Source: an uncultured Bacteroidales bacterium
Lineage (GTDB): Bacteria > Bacteroidota > Bacteroidia > Bacteroidales > UBA932
Assembly: GCA_946187865.1 (NCBI GenBank)
Contig: CAMHST010000024.1
Location: forward strand, 1 to 32,100
Direction of reading: 5' to 3'
Length of the DNA: 32,100 nt
Part shown: positions 1 through 7,471 of the stretch, one piece after another
Layout of the letters: each line of letters begins with the position of its first letter
Position numbering within the stretch: the stretch's first letter is position 1
The notes under the pieces: generated by a model
Database searches by the model: none
Told to the model about the DNA's origin: nothing
Seen by the model: the letters and a program-made list of their open reading frames with translations, nothing else
Program-made: the position numbers and the translations under genes

Positions 1-767
1 TCCTGCTCCATCATGGGAACGCAGCAGATGGGGAAGTCTCCGGCGGTGCCGCCGCCGATCTGGAAGAAGCCCACGCCGGGGGCGTTCTTCTTGTACCAGT
101 CTACCAGGAACATCATCACTTCCACGCCCTGGATTACCATGTGCGGGTCGTATTCGCCGCGGATGACATGGGCGGTGAAGATGTTGCCGGTGGTGCAGTC
201 TTCCCATGCGGGGCAGATGATGGGGATGTTTTTCTCGCAGGCGGCCACTACCCAGCTGTCTTTGGGGTCTATCTCATAGTACTGCTCCAGGACGCCGCTG
301 CGGATCATCTGGTAGATGAACTCGTAGGGGAGGTAGCGCTTGCCCTCTGCCTTGGCTTTGTCCCAGACCTCTACCAGGTGTTTTTCCAGACGGCGGAAAG
401 CTTCCTCTTCCGGGATGCAGGTGTCTGTGACGCGGTTATAGTGGTTGTCCAGGAGTTCCTGTTCCTGCTTGGGGGTGAGGTCCCGGTAGCCGGGAACCCG
501 GTAATAGTGGCTGTGGGCCACCAGGTTCATGATATCTTCTTCCAGGTTGTTGGCGCTGCAGCACACAAAGGCGATCTTGTCCTGGCGGATCATTTCTGCC
601 AGGGAAATGCCGAGCTCTGCGGTGGACATGGCACCGGCCATGGCGAGAAACATCTTTCCGCCTTTATTGAGCAGGTCTTCATAGGCCTTGGCGGCATCTA
701 CCAGTGCGGCAGCATTGAAATGACGATAGTTGTGGGTGATGAACTGAGAAATAGGTCCCTTTTCCAT
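1..767 (-). CDS. Deoxyhypusine synthase-like protein (partial, C-terminus outside window)
   Basis: Reading the minus strand from an ATG at 767 gives 255 codons without a stop up to the window edge, so the 3' end of the gene is missing. The protein begins MEKGPISQFI and carries features of the deoxyhypusine synthase (NAD-dependent spermidine-using) fold: an early MAGAMSTAELG segment, CCSANNLEEDI, and a late FFQIGGGTAGDFPICC segment. In true deoxyhypusine synthases the Gly-rich GGG segment is followed within a few residues by the catalytic lysine; here it is followed by TAGDFPICC with no lysine. Bacteria lack the normal eIF5A substrate, and many bacterial family members are thought to act on polyamines or have unknown roles. 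The family call is firm; the reaction is not. It is transcribed divergently from the polyene cluster and has its own promoter and a structured leader. Confidence 0.85.
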   Translation of the reverse strand, partial: MEKGPISQFITHNYRHFNAAALVDAAKAYEDLLNKGGKMFLAMAGAMSTAELGISLAEMIRQDKIAFVCCSANNLEEDIMNLVAHSHYYRVPGYRDLTPKQEQELLDNHYNRVTDTCIPEEEAFRRLEKHLVEVWDKAKAEGKRYLPYEFIYQMIRSGVLEQYYEIDPKDSWVVAACEKNIPIICPAWEDCTTGNIFTAHVIRGEYDPHMVIQGVEVMMFLVDWYKKNAPGVGFFQIGGGTAGDFPICCVPMMEQ

Positions 768-832
768 TTTATTTATAAAATCGCCCCTGCAGGCGAAACC
801 AGTCTTTGGTCTCCAACCTGCAGAGTTTCATG

Positions 833-865
833 CAAAAATAGACTAATTTTTCCTTTTCAGCAAAA
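833..865 (-). promoter_or_regulatory. Bacteroidetes-type promoter for the deoxyhypusine-synthase-like gene
   Basis: On the minus strand, TTTTG (865-861) lies 20 nt upstream of TATTTTTG (840-833), which fits the phylum consensus TTTG, 19-21 nt, TAnnTTTG. The expected transcript start near 826 gives a leader of about 60 nt before the ATG at 767. The leader contains inverted segments (787-793 with 817-823, and 798-801 with 807-810). Confidence 0.65.
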
Positions 866-880
866 GAATTCGTAACTTTG
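848..880 (+). promoter_or_regulatory. Bacteroidetes-type promoter for the polyene cluster
   Basis: TAACTTTG (873-880) is an exact TAnnTTTG -7 box. TTTTC at 848-852 lies 20 nt upstream in the -33 position. Initiation about 7 nt after the -7 box would fall at or next to the ATG at 889, so the first gene may be leaderless or nearly so. The site interleaves with the divergent promoter at 833-865, so the two polymerases would compete. Confidence 0.6.
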
Positions 881-888
881 TCTTTAAT

Positions 889-1638
889 ATGAAAACCAAA
901 ATGAAAATTGACGGCCCCAACGGGCTTTTGTCAGCCGTTCTGGAAGTTCCGGATGGCAAGGATACTTGTCCGCTGGTGATTCTGATGCACGGTTTCATGG
1001 CCAATAAAAAGCTGGAACCCCTGAAATCCGTGGCTGCTTTGCTGCTGGAAAAGGGAATCGCGGCGCTTCGGTTCGATTTCGACGGCCACGGCCGTTCGCA
1101 GGGGCGGTTCCGGGATATGACGGTACTGACGGAACTCTCCGATGCCAAGGCCGTGTACGATGCCGCCCGGAAACTTCCCTTTGTCAGCGATATCGCCTTC
1201 CTGGGGCACTCCCAGGGCGGTGTTGTGGCCGGCATGCTGGCCGGGGAACTGGGCTGTCCCGCCGTGAAGGCCCTGGTGCAGCTGGCCCCTGCCGCCGTCC
1301 TCAAAGACGACGCCCTGAACGGCGTGCTCATGGGCAAACACTATGACCCGGCAAACCCGCCGGAGAGGCTGCGGGTGCTTTTCCATACGGTGGGAAGGAA
1401 TTATTTCACTGTGGCCCAGAAGCTTCCCATCTTCGAAACCTCTGCCCTGTATACAGGTCCCGTCCTGCTGATCCATGGGAAGGAGGACAAGATAGTCCCT
1501 TACTCGTACAGCGAAAAGTATCAGAGCGTTTATCCGGACAGTTTGCTCCGGCTCCTGGACGGGGAGAACCATATCCTCTCCAAGCGCCGGAGAGAGGTGA
1601 TCCAGACGTCCGTGCAGTTTTTAACCGATAAATTATAA
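889..1638 (+). CDS. Alpha/beta hydrolase (esterase/thioesterase-like)
   Basis: A 249-residue cytosolic alpha/beta hydrolase with no signal peptide. The oxyanion-hole HGF is at 34-36, the nucleophile elbow GHSQGG puts Ser at 108, and the other probable triad residues are Asp200 (HGKEDKIVP) and His228 (GENHIL). It resembles the cinnamoyl/feruloyl-esterase-type branch of the fold. It is the first gene of the long plus-strand run and ends 2 nt before the methyltransferase gene. Inference: as part of an aryl-polyene-like pathway it could release or edit a carrier- or CoA-bound aryl-acyl intermediate, but the sequence does not show whether it cuts oxygen esters or thioesters. Confidence 0.8.
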   Translation: MKTKMKIDGPNGLLSAVLEVPDGKDTCPLVILMHGFMANKKLEPLKSVAALLLEKGIAALRFDFDGHGRSQGRFRDMTVLTELSDAKAVYDAARKLPFVSDIAFLGHSQGGVVAGMLAGELGCPAVKALVQLAPAAVLKDDALNGVLMGKHYDPANPPERLRVLFHTVGRNYFTVAQKLPIFETSALYTGPVLLIHGKEDKIVPYSYSEKYQSVYPDSLLRLLDGENHILSKRRREVIQTSVQFLTDKL

Positions 1639-1640
1639 TT

Positions 1641-2732
1641 ATGAACCTTTTCCCGGATCTGGCTAAAGCCTATACAAAGGAGCACTTGTCGGCCCGTCAG
1701 GCACAGCGGCTGGCAGAATTCATCGCCTTCGGCCCCATTGTCTTCCAGACCAGCCGGCTCATGCTGAAGTTCGGTATCCTGGATGCCCTGCGGGACCGGG
1801 AACTTACCCTGGAAGAAGTGGCGAAGGGTGCTGGAATCAGCACTTATGCCGCGAAAGTGCTGCTGGAAGCCTCCCTTTCCATCGGCACGGTGCTGGTGAA
1901 CCCGGAAACAGACCGGTTCTCCCTGTCCAAGACGGGCTGGTTCCTGCTGAACGACCCTGCCACGCGGGTGAACATGGACTTCAACCACGACGTGAACTAT
2001 GAGGGCTTTTTCAAGATGGAGGAGTCGCTTCTGGAAGGCCGTCCAGCCGGGCTGGAGCACTTCGGCGGCTGGCCCACCATCTACGAAGGCCTGTCTTCCC
2101 TGCCGGAGCAGGTGCAGAAAAGCTGGTTCGGCTTCGACCATTTTTACTCGGACCATTCCTTCGAAGAGGCGCTTCCCATTGTCTTTGCCGACAGGCCCCG
2201 GCGCATTATGGACGTGGGTGGCAATACGGGCCGCTTCGCCCAGCGCTGCGTCGCCTATGATCCGGACGTGGAAGTGACTATCGTGGACCTGCCCCAGCAG
2301 ATCGGCCTCATGAAAAAGGCCACGGACGGGGATCCCAATGCCAGCCGGATCCACGGATTCGGCACCAACCTGCTGGACAGCGCCAACGAGTTCCCCCAGG
2401 ACCTGCATCCGGACGTGATCTGGATGAGCCAGTTCCTGGACTGCTTCTCGGAGCCCCAGATCCTTTCCATCCTGCAGCGGGCGGCCAGGGCGGCCGGCCC
2501 CGAGACCCGTCTCCTGATCATGGAAACCTTCTGGGACCGCCAGCGCTTCGAGCCCGCAGCCTTCTGCCTCACCATGACCAGCCTTTATTTTACCGTCATG
2601 GCCAACGGCAACTCCAAAATGTATCATTCCGACGACATGATCGCCCTGGTGCGCCAGGCGGGATTCTGCGTGGAAACCATCCACGATTCCCTGGGGCAGG
2701 GGCACAGCATCGTCGTCTGCAAAAAAGCTTAA
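1641..2732 (+). CDS. SAM-dependent O-methyltransferase-like protein
   Basis: The 363-residue protein has the two-part build of class I small-molecule O-methyltransferases: an N-terminal winged-helix dimerisation part (about 20-110, with LTLEEVAKGAGIS) and a C-terminal Rossmann part with the SAM motif DVGGNTG at 191-197 and the acidic VDLP at 215-218. Plant-type relatives carry a catalytic His in an H-D-W motif; here the matching stretch reads QFLDCFS (264-270), so His appears to be Leu. Inference: it methylates the aryl or polyene product, or it methylates by proximity without the classical base. It sits 2 nt after the hydrolase and 4 nt before an acyl carrier protein gene. Confidence 0.82.
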   Translation: MNLFPDLAKAYTKEHLSARQAQRLAEFIAFGPIVFQTSRLMLKFGILDALRDRELTLEEVAKGAGISTYAAKVLLEASLSIGTVLVNPETDRFSLSKTGWFLLNDPATRVNMDFNHDVNYEGFFKMEESLLEGRPAGLEHFGGWPTIYEGLSSLPEQVQKSWFGFDHFYSDHSFEEALPIVFADRPRRIMDVGGNTGRFAQRCVAYDPDVEVTIVDLPQQIGLMKKATDGDPNASRIHGFGTNLLDSANEFPQDLHPDVIWMSQFLDCFSEPQILSILQRAARAAGPETRLLIMETFWDRQRFEPAAFCLTMTSLYFTVMANGNSKMYHSDDMIALVRQAGFCVETIHDSLGQGHSIVVCKKA

Positions 2733-2736
2733 TAAT

Positions 2737-2979
2737 ATGACATTGAACGAAATTCAAGAGAAAGTGAAGACCTTCCTCGTGGAAGAGCTGGAAATCGATG
2801 AAGACAAGATCGTGGGGGATGCCCGTCTCAAGGAAGACATGGGGATCGACTCCCTGGAAGTGGTAGATGTGGTGGTACTGGTAGAAGAGGAGTTCGGTTT
2901 CAAGATGAAGCCGGAAGACTTCAAGACCCTTCTCACCCTGGATCAGTTCTGCCAGTTTATTGCAGACCGGGTTGGCTGA
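2737..2979 (+). CDS. Acyl carrier protein (first of the cluster)
   Basis: An 80-residue acidic protein with the carrier-protein signature GIDSLE; Ser39 is the expected 4'-phosphopantetheine site. Length and charge are typical of AcpP-like proteins. Given its place in the run it should hold the growing polyene or its starter rather than serve bulk fatty-acid synthesis. The 3' end overlaps the next gene by 8 or 20 nt, depending on which TTG start that gene uses. Confidence 0.9.
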   Translation: MTLNEIQEKVKTFLVEELEIDEDKIVGDARLKEDMGIDSLEVVDVVVLVEEEFGFKMKPEDFKTLLTLDQFCQFIADRVG

Positions 2980-3856
2980 GCTTGCCCATAAGGATTGGAA
3001 GGGGGCCACGGATGGTACGCCGTGGATGCACCGTGCCCTCATCGGCCTTTTCCGGTGGGTCCCTCTCCCGGTGATGTACGGCCTGATGGGGTCGGCCATC
3101 CCTGTCTATGTTGCTACGGACGGGAAAGGGAGAAAAGCCTCCTACCGTTTTTTCAGGCACAGGATGGGTTACTCCCCGATAAAGTCTTTCCTGCATGTTT
3201 TCAAGAACATGTACAAGATGGGGGAGGTCGTGATGGACCGTTTCGCCGCCTATGCCGGAAGGAAATTCCGGATTACCGGAGACAACGACATGCTCTATGA
3301 TGCCCTATCTGCGAAGGAGACGCCTTTTATGCTACTGGCCTCCCATGTGGGCAACTACGAGATTTCCGGATATATGCTGCGAACCCCCAAGCCGATGAAA
3401 ACCCTGGTTTATTCCGGGGAGGCCGTGACGGTGATGCAGAACCGCTCGCGCATGTTCGGCGGCAGCAATATACAGATGGTTCCGGTGATGGAAGACATGT
3501 CCCACATCTTCGCCCTGAATGCTGCCTTGGAAGCCGGAGAGATTGTGTCGATGCCGGCCGACAGGACCTTGGGGTCGGCCAAAACGGTACGATGCCCCTT
3601 TTTCGGGGAAGAAGCCGCTTTCCCTTCCGGGCCGTTCACCCTGGCGCAGCGGCGCGGCGCAACCTGCTTCGCCGTGTTTGTGGTCAAGGAGCGTTACCGC
3701 ACGTTCAGGGCCATCGTAGAGCCGCTGGCTGTCTCGGCAGAAGGAACCGCCCAGCAGAAAATGCAGGCCCTTGCCCATGCCTATGCCGCATGCCTGGAAA
3801 AAGTGACCCGTGCCTATCCGGACCAATGGTTTAATTTTTACGATTTTTGGGAATGA
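2960..3856 (+). CDS. Lipid A/lysophospholipid acyltransferase-family protein (LpxL/HtrB-like)
   Basis: Up to 298 residues with the HX4E catalytic motif of the LpxL/HtrB family (His129 to Glu134, in SHVGNYE) inside a region typical of the fold. The family moves an acyl chain from acyl-ACP to a lipid acceptor at the inner-membrane surface. No ATG is available near the start: TTG at 2960 or TTG at 2972 are the candidates, and the latter overlaps the carrier-protein stop by 8 nt, which suits translational coupling. The 3' end overlaps the dehydratase gene in an ATGA arrangement. Inference: it attaches the finished polyene chain to a lipid, as proposed for aryl-polyene lipids. Family call good, acceptor unknown. 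Confidence 0.82.
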   Translation: MQTGLAELAHKDWKGATDGTPWMHRALIGLFRWVPLPVMYGLMGSAIPVYVATDGKGRKASYRFFRHRMGYSPIKSFLHVFKNMYKMGEVVMDRFAAYAGRKFRITGDNDMLYDALSAKETPFMLLASHVGNYEISGYMLRTPKPMKTLVYSGEAVTVMQNRSRMFGGSNIQMVPVMEDMSHIFALNAALEAGEIVSMPADRTLGSAKTVRCPFFGEEAAFPSGPFTLAQRRGATCFAVFVVKERYRTFRAIVEPLAVSAEGTAQQKMQALAHAYAACLEKVTRAYPDQWFNFYDFWE

Positions 3857-4281
3857 CGTCCCTGCATGACATACCGGTAGAGAGCATCCTGCTTCAACAG
3901 CCGCCCTTCCGTTTCGTGGACCATCTGGAAAGCTATTCGGAGGCGGTGACGGAGGTGTCGTTCACCGTTCGGGAAGGCCTGATGATGCTGGAAGGGGAGT
4001 GCCTGAGCGCTGCCGGGCTGATGGAGCACATGGCCCAGGCCAGTGCGGCCCGTATCGGCTATGTCACCGTCTATATCCTGCATAAGCCGGTCAGCGTAGG
4101 CTATATCGGGCAGGTTAGGAATTTCACCTTCACCCGGCTGCCCCGCGTGGGTGAAACCCTGCATACGCAGGTGCGGCTCAAGAGCGAGATTTTCGGCATT
4201 TCCCTGGCCGATATAGACGTTTACTGCGGGGAGGAGCGCATTGCTTCGGCTTCCCTGAAAACTGCCTTATCCGATGATTGA
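3853..4281 (+). CDS. Hot-dog fold 3-hydroxyacyl-ACP dehydratase (ApeP/FabZ-like)
   Basis: 142 residues from the ATG at 3853, which overlaps the upstream stop as ATGA; a TTG six bases earlier is less likely. The sequence has the PPFRFVDHL opening and the long hot-dog helix LMEHMAQASAARIGY, with Glu58 matching the catalytic acid of FabA/FabZ enzymes. This is the form of 3-hydroxyacyl-ACP dehydratase found with polyene and flexirubin clusters in Bacteroidetes. It would remove water after each ketone reduction to leave the double bonds of the polyene. The 3' end overlaps the ketosynthase gene by 8 nt. A second, different dehydratase is at 8945. Confidence 0.8.
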   Translation: MTSLHDIPVESILLQQPPFRFVDHLESYSEAVTEVSFTVREGLMMLEGECLSAAGLMEHMAQASAARIGYVTVYILHKPVSVGYIGQVRNFTFTRLPRVGETLHTQVRLKSEIFGISLADIDVYCGEERIASASLKTALSDD

Positions 4282-5362
4282 TAGTGTAAACATACTGGGA
4301 TGCGGGGTGTGCACTCCGCTAGGAGATACGCCGCAGGAAGTGTTCTGCGCCGTCCGGGAAGGGCGGTCGGCCCTGCACCTGCATCCGGATGCGTTCGGCT
4401 GCGCAGAGCCGGTGTTCGCATCCCTTTTTGACCGCGCCCCCTTCGAGGGACGCTCCCTTTTCCCTGAAATCTGCGTGCGTGCGGCAAAAGCGGCCGTTGC
4501 CGAGGCCCTCATCGACGCTTCTTCCAGCCGGACGGCGCTGGTCGTCTGCTCGGTCAAAGGAGAGATCGACCAGCTGGGAAAGGCCGATGTCACCCTGGCT
4601 GCGTCGGCCCGGAGAATTGCCGACGCCCTGGGCGTGGTTACGCCGCCGCTGGTGGTCTCCAACGCCTGCATTTCCGGCCTGGCCGGTCTGGTGCAGGGGA
4701 GGCGCCTGCTGCTTTCCGGCCTGTACGACCAGGTGATTGTGGTGGGGGCAGAGGTCCAGTCCCGCTTCATTGTCAGCGGCTTCCAGTCGCTGAAGGCCCT
4801 CTCCGACGAGGCTTGCCAGCCTTTCGACGCCGCCCGTAAAGGGCTCAACCTGGGAGAAGCGGCCGCTGCCATGGTATTGTCCCTGGGCGGAGAAAAAGCA
4901 GGGGGCTTCCAGATCCTGGAAGGCGCCATCCGCAACGACGCCAACCACATTTCCGGCCCTTCGCGGACAGGAGAAGGCAGTTTCAACGCCCTGCGCTATG
5001 TCCTTCCCGCCGTGAACCGGCAGGATCTGGCTTTTGTCAGCGTCCACGGCACTTCCACCCTCTATAACGACGAGATGGAAGCTATAGCCCTGGACCGTGC
5101 CGGCCTTCTGGATGTGCCGATATGTGCCCTGAAAGGCACTTTCGGCCACACCATGGGCGCCGCCGGTATCCTGGAGTCCATCATGGGCATGCTGGCCCTG
5201 GAGGAGGGAATCGTCCTTCCCACGCGGGGCTTTAAGGAGCTGGGCGTGAGCCGTCCCGTCCGGGTGTCGGCCACGGAAATGCCTGCATCCGGAAGAACCT
5301 TCATCAAACTGCTTTCCGGCTTCGGCGGTGTGAACGGAGCCCTTGTAATCAGACAATCATGA
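4274..5362 (+). CDS. Beta-ketoacyl-ACP synthase 1 of the cluster (KAS II-like)
   Basis: 362 residues, complete thiolase fold with the Cys-His-His triad: Cys132 (NACISG), His258 (VHGTST) and His292 (GTFGHTMGAAG). It condenses malonyl units onto a carrier-bound chain. It is somewhat shorter than typical FabF (about 410 residues). The start overlaps the dehydratase gene by 8 nt, and its stop overlaps the start of a half-ketosynthase gene by 4 nt. That coupling suggests the two products form a heterodimer, as in KS/chain-length-factor pairs of type II polyketide and aryl-polyene systems. Confidence 0.9.
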   Translation: MIDSVNILGCGVCTPLGDTPQEVFCAVREGRSALHLHPDAFGCAEPVFASLFDRAPFEGRSLFPEICVRAAKAAVAEALIDASSSRTALVVCSVKGEIDQLGKADVTLAASARRIADALGVVTPPLVVSNACISGLAGLVQGRRLLLSGLYDQVIVVGAEVQSRFIVSGFQSLKALSDEACQPFDAARKGLNLGEAAAAMVLSLGGEKAGGFQILEGAIRNDANHISGPSRTGEGSFNALRYVLPAVNRQDLAFVSVHGTSTLYNDEMEAIALDRAGLLDVPICALKGTFGHTMGAAGILESIMGMLALEEGIVLPTRGFKELGVSRPVRVSATEMPASGRTFIKLLSGFGGVNGALVIRQS

Positions 5363-5985
5363 GAACAGTAAACATACCCTCAGGCACTTCACTCGCGGAT
5401 CTGTACCGGGAGCATGTAGGCGATTATCCCAAGTTTTTCAAGATGGACACCGCCTGCAAGCTGGGCTTTCTGCTGGCAGAACTGCTGGTGAAAGAGGATC
5501 CGGACCGTTTTGTGCCCCGGGAAGACCGCGCCGTGCTGGTTTTCAGCCGTTTCGGTTCCCTGGCCGATGACAGGAATTTCGCGGCGTCCATGGAGGAACT
5601 CGCTTCTCCTGCGCTTTTTGTGTACACGCTGCCCAATACGGTCACCGGCGAGATTGCCATCCGCAACAAGTATGCGGGAGAAACGTCGGCCTATGTCCTG
5701 GAAGCGTTCGACCCGGACCAGATCCTGAACCAGATCTGCCTGGCTTTTCAAGACCGGGACACCCGTTCGGTGCTGGCGGCCTGGATCGACTGCCCCAACG
5801 ATAACGAGTGGAACGCGATTGGCTGGCTGATTGAGCTGGAAGACTTGCTGCCCCCGGCAGGGGAGCACCACTGCTGCCACCATCACGACGGTGAAGAGGG
5901 CGGCGAACATCACTGCTGCCACCACCATGACGGTGAAGAGGGCGGCGAGCATCATTGCCATTGTAAGGAAAACAAACAGGAATAA
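5359..5985 (+). CDS. Half-ketosynthase-like protein with His/Cys-rich repeat tail
   Basis: 208 residues. Residues 1-160 resemble the N-terminal ketosynthase-like family (Ketoacyl-synt_2 type): the stretch SPALFVYTLPNTVTGEIAIR parallels FMQSTHNTIGSLIAIR of the other half-ketosynthase in this run. There is no nucleophilic Cys at the expected place (SAYVLEA) and no His-containing C-terminal half, so it cannot condense on its own and is probably a partner or chain-length subunit of the upstream ketosynthase. Residues 168-202 are two exact-length 14-residue repeats (GEHHCCHHHDGEEG) plus a partial third, with 13 His and 6 Cys in total. This suggests a soft-metal-binding tail; the link to polyene making is unknown. 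Confidence 0.75.
   Translation: MRTVNIPSGTSLADLYREHVGDYPKFFKMDTACKLGFLLAELLVKEDPDRFVPREDRAVLVFSRFGSLADDRNFAASMEELASPALFVYTLPNTVTGEIAIRNKYAGETSAYVLEAFDPDQILNQICLAFQDRDTRSVLAAWIDCPNDNEWNAIGWLIELEDLLPPAGEHHCCHHHDGEEGGEHHCCHHHDGEEGGEHHCHCKENKQE
5860..5964 (+). repeat. 42-bp in-frame tandem repeat encoding a His/Cys-rich tail
   Basis: Copies at 5860-5901 and 5902-5943 encode the same 14 residues with only synonymous differences. A partial third copy (5944-5964) encodes GEHHCHC. Because the period is a multiple of three, copy number can change without breaking the frame. Confidence 0.9.
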
Positions 5986-5989
5986 GAAT

Positions 5990-6250
5990 ATGGAAAATCT
6001 GATTAATGAATTGAAATTGAAAGTGATCGATGCCCTGAATCTGGAGGGGATGACCCCCGCGGACATAGCCGACGACGCTCCGCTGTTCGGAGACGACGGC
6101 CTGGGACTGGACTCGATTGACGTACTGGAACTGATTGTCCTGCTGGAGAAGAACTACGGAATCCGCCTGGCCACTCCCGCAGAGGGCAAAAAGGTGTTCC
6201 AGAGCATGGCCGTCATGGCCGAGTATGTAGCCGCCAACCGGACCAAATAA
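5990..6250 (+). CDS. Acyl carrier protein (second of the cluster)
   Basis: 86 residues from the ATG at 5990, 4 nt after the upstream stop; a longer upstream reading in this frame overlaps the half-ketosynthase gene and is not needed. The carrier signature LGLDSIDVLE puts the phosphopantetheine Ser at 42. It is longer at the N-terminus than the first carrier protein and differs strongly from it, so the two probably take different cargoes or meet different ketosynthases. It abuts the next ketosynthase gene with no spacer. Confidence 0.9.
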   Translation: MENLINELKLKVIDALNLEGMTPADIADDAPLFGDDGLGLDSIDVLELIVLLEKNYGIRLATPAEGKKVFQSMAVMAEYVAANRTK

Positions 6251-7471
6251 GTGGCTGGGCGGATTGTCATCACGGGCGCCGGGGTTGTGAGCGCTATCGG
6301 GTGCGGCAAGGCCGAAACCCTTGCGTCGCTGCGGATAGGCCACAGCGGCATTGCTCCCGTCCACTACCTGGAAACTTCCCTGCGGGACTTCCCGGTGGGG
6401 GAGGTGCCCCTGTCCAACGAGCAGCTCGCCTGCCGTACCGGTGCGCCGGGCAACTGGCCGCGTACCACGCTCCTGTCCGTCCTTGCCCTCCAGGAAGCCC
6501 TGGAACAGGCCTCCATGTCACTGGCGGGGGATGGCCTTTCTGGAGCATTTTCCCGTACAGGGTCGCGAAGCGACGCGGAAGAAAGGCTATCCCCCGCCGA
6601 TGAGCTGATGCTGGTCAGCGGAACCACGGTGGGGGGAATGGATTTGTCGGAGAAAACCTATCCGGCGTATTCGCCCTGGCACAGCTGTGGTGCATCCACC
6701 GACCTGGCGGCACGGTTCCTGGGCTTTTCCCGTGCTACAACCCTCTCTACGGCCTGTTCATCGGCCGCCAATGCCTTCATCTACGCCGCCAATCTCATCC
6801 GTTGCGGTTTTGCCCGGCGGGTTGTTGCCGGCGGGGCGGAGAGCTTGTCGGACTATCACCTGAACGGGTTCAATTCCCTGATGATCCTGGACCGCGACTG
6901 GTGCCGTCCTTTCGACGCCACCCGCGCCGGGCTGAATCTGGGCGAAGGAGCGGCGTTTCTGGTGCTGGAGTCGGAAGAATCGGCCTTGCGCCGTGGTGCA
7001 AAGCCCATTGCCATCCTGAGCGGATGGGGGAATGCCTGCGATGCCTTCCACCAGACTGCGTCGTCGGAGAACGGGGAGGGGGCCTTCCTGGCCATGTCCA
7101 AGGCGTTGGCGTCGGCCGGGCTGTCTCCCGCCCAGATCGATTATGTGAATGCCCACGGTACCGGAACACCCAACAACGACGCCTCGGAAAGTGCGGCGCT
7201 CCGGCGGGTGTTCGGCGAGGCCCTGCCGCCGGTTTCTTCCACCAAGCCGTTTACCGGCCACACCACCAGCGCTTCCGGCAGCATAGAGGCCGTTTTCTGC
7301 CTGCTTGCCCTCCAGCATGGATTCATCCCCCGGGAACTGAACTGGGTGGTACCGGACCGCAATTGTGTGCTCCCTTATACCGGAGAGGAACCGGTGAGCC
7401 TGCATCACGTCCTGTCCAATGCCTTCGGATTCGGAGGAAACGACACATCCTTTATCCTGTCCCGCGTATGA
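6251..7471 (+). CDS. Beta-ketoacyl-ACP synthase 2 of the cluster (FabF/ApeR-like)
   Basis: 406 residues starting at a GTG directly after the carrier-protein stop. It has a complete triad: Cys169 (STACSSAAN), His302 (NAHGTGTPNND) and His337 (TKPFTGHTTSASG), and a C-terminal AFGFGGNDTS typical of FabF-type enzymes. Residues about 97-117 form a charged stretch (SRTGSRSDAEERLSPADE) that looks like a loop insertion. It would run elongation of the polyene together with the coupled half-ketosynthase that follows in an ATGA overlap. Confidence 0.9.
   Translation: MAGRIVITGAGVVSAIGCGKAETLASLRIGHSGIAPVHYLETSLRDFPVGEVPLSNEQLACRTGAPGNWPRTTLLSVLALQEALEQASMSLAGDGLSGAFSRTGSRSDAEERLSPADELMLVSGTTVGGMDLSEKTYPAYSPWHSCGASTDLAARFLGFSRATTLSTACSSAANAFIYAANLIRCGFARRVVAGGAESLSDYHLNGFNSLMILDRDWCRPFDATRAGLNLGEGAAFLVLESEESALRRGAKPIAILSGWGNACDAFHQTASSENGEGAFLAMSKALASAGLSPAQIDYVNAHGTGTPNNDASESAALRRVFGEALPPVSSTKPFTGHTTSASGSIEAVFCLLALQHGFIPRELNWVVPDRNCVLPYTGEEPVSLHHVLSNAFGFGGNDTSFILSRV

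Noticed and set aside
5831..5989. An N-terminal extension of the second acyl carrier protein
   Set aside because: The frame is open because it lies over the His/Cys repeat of the upstream gene; the carrier fold begins at the ATG at 5990.
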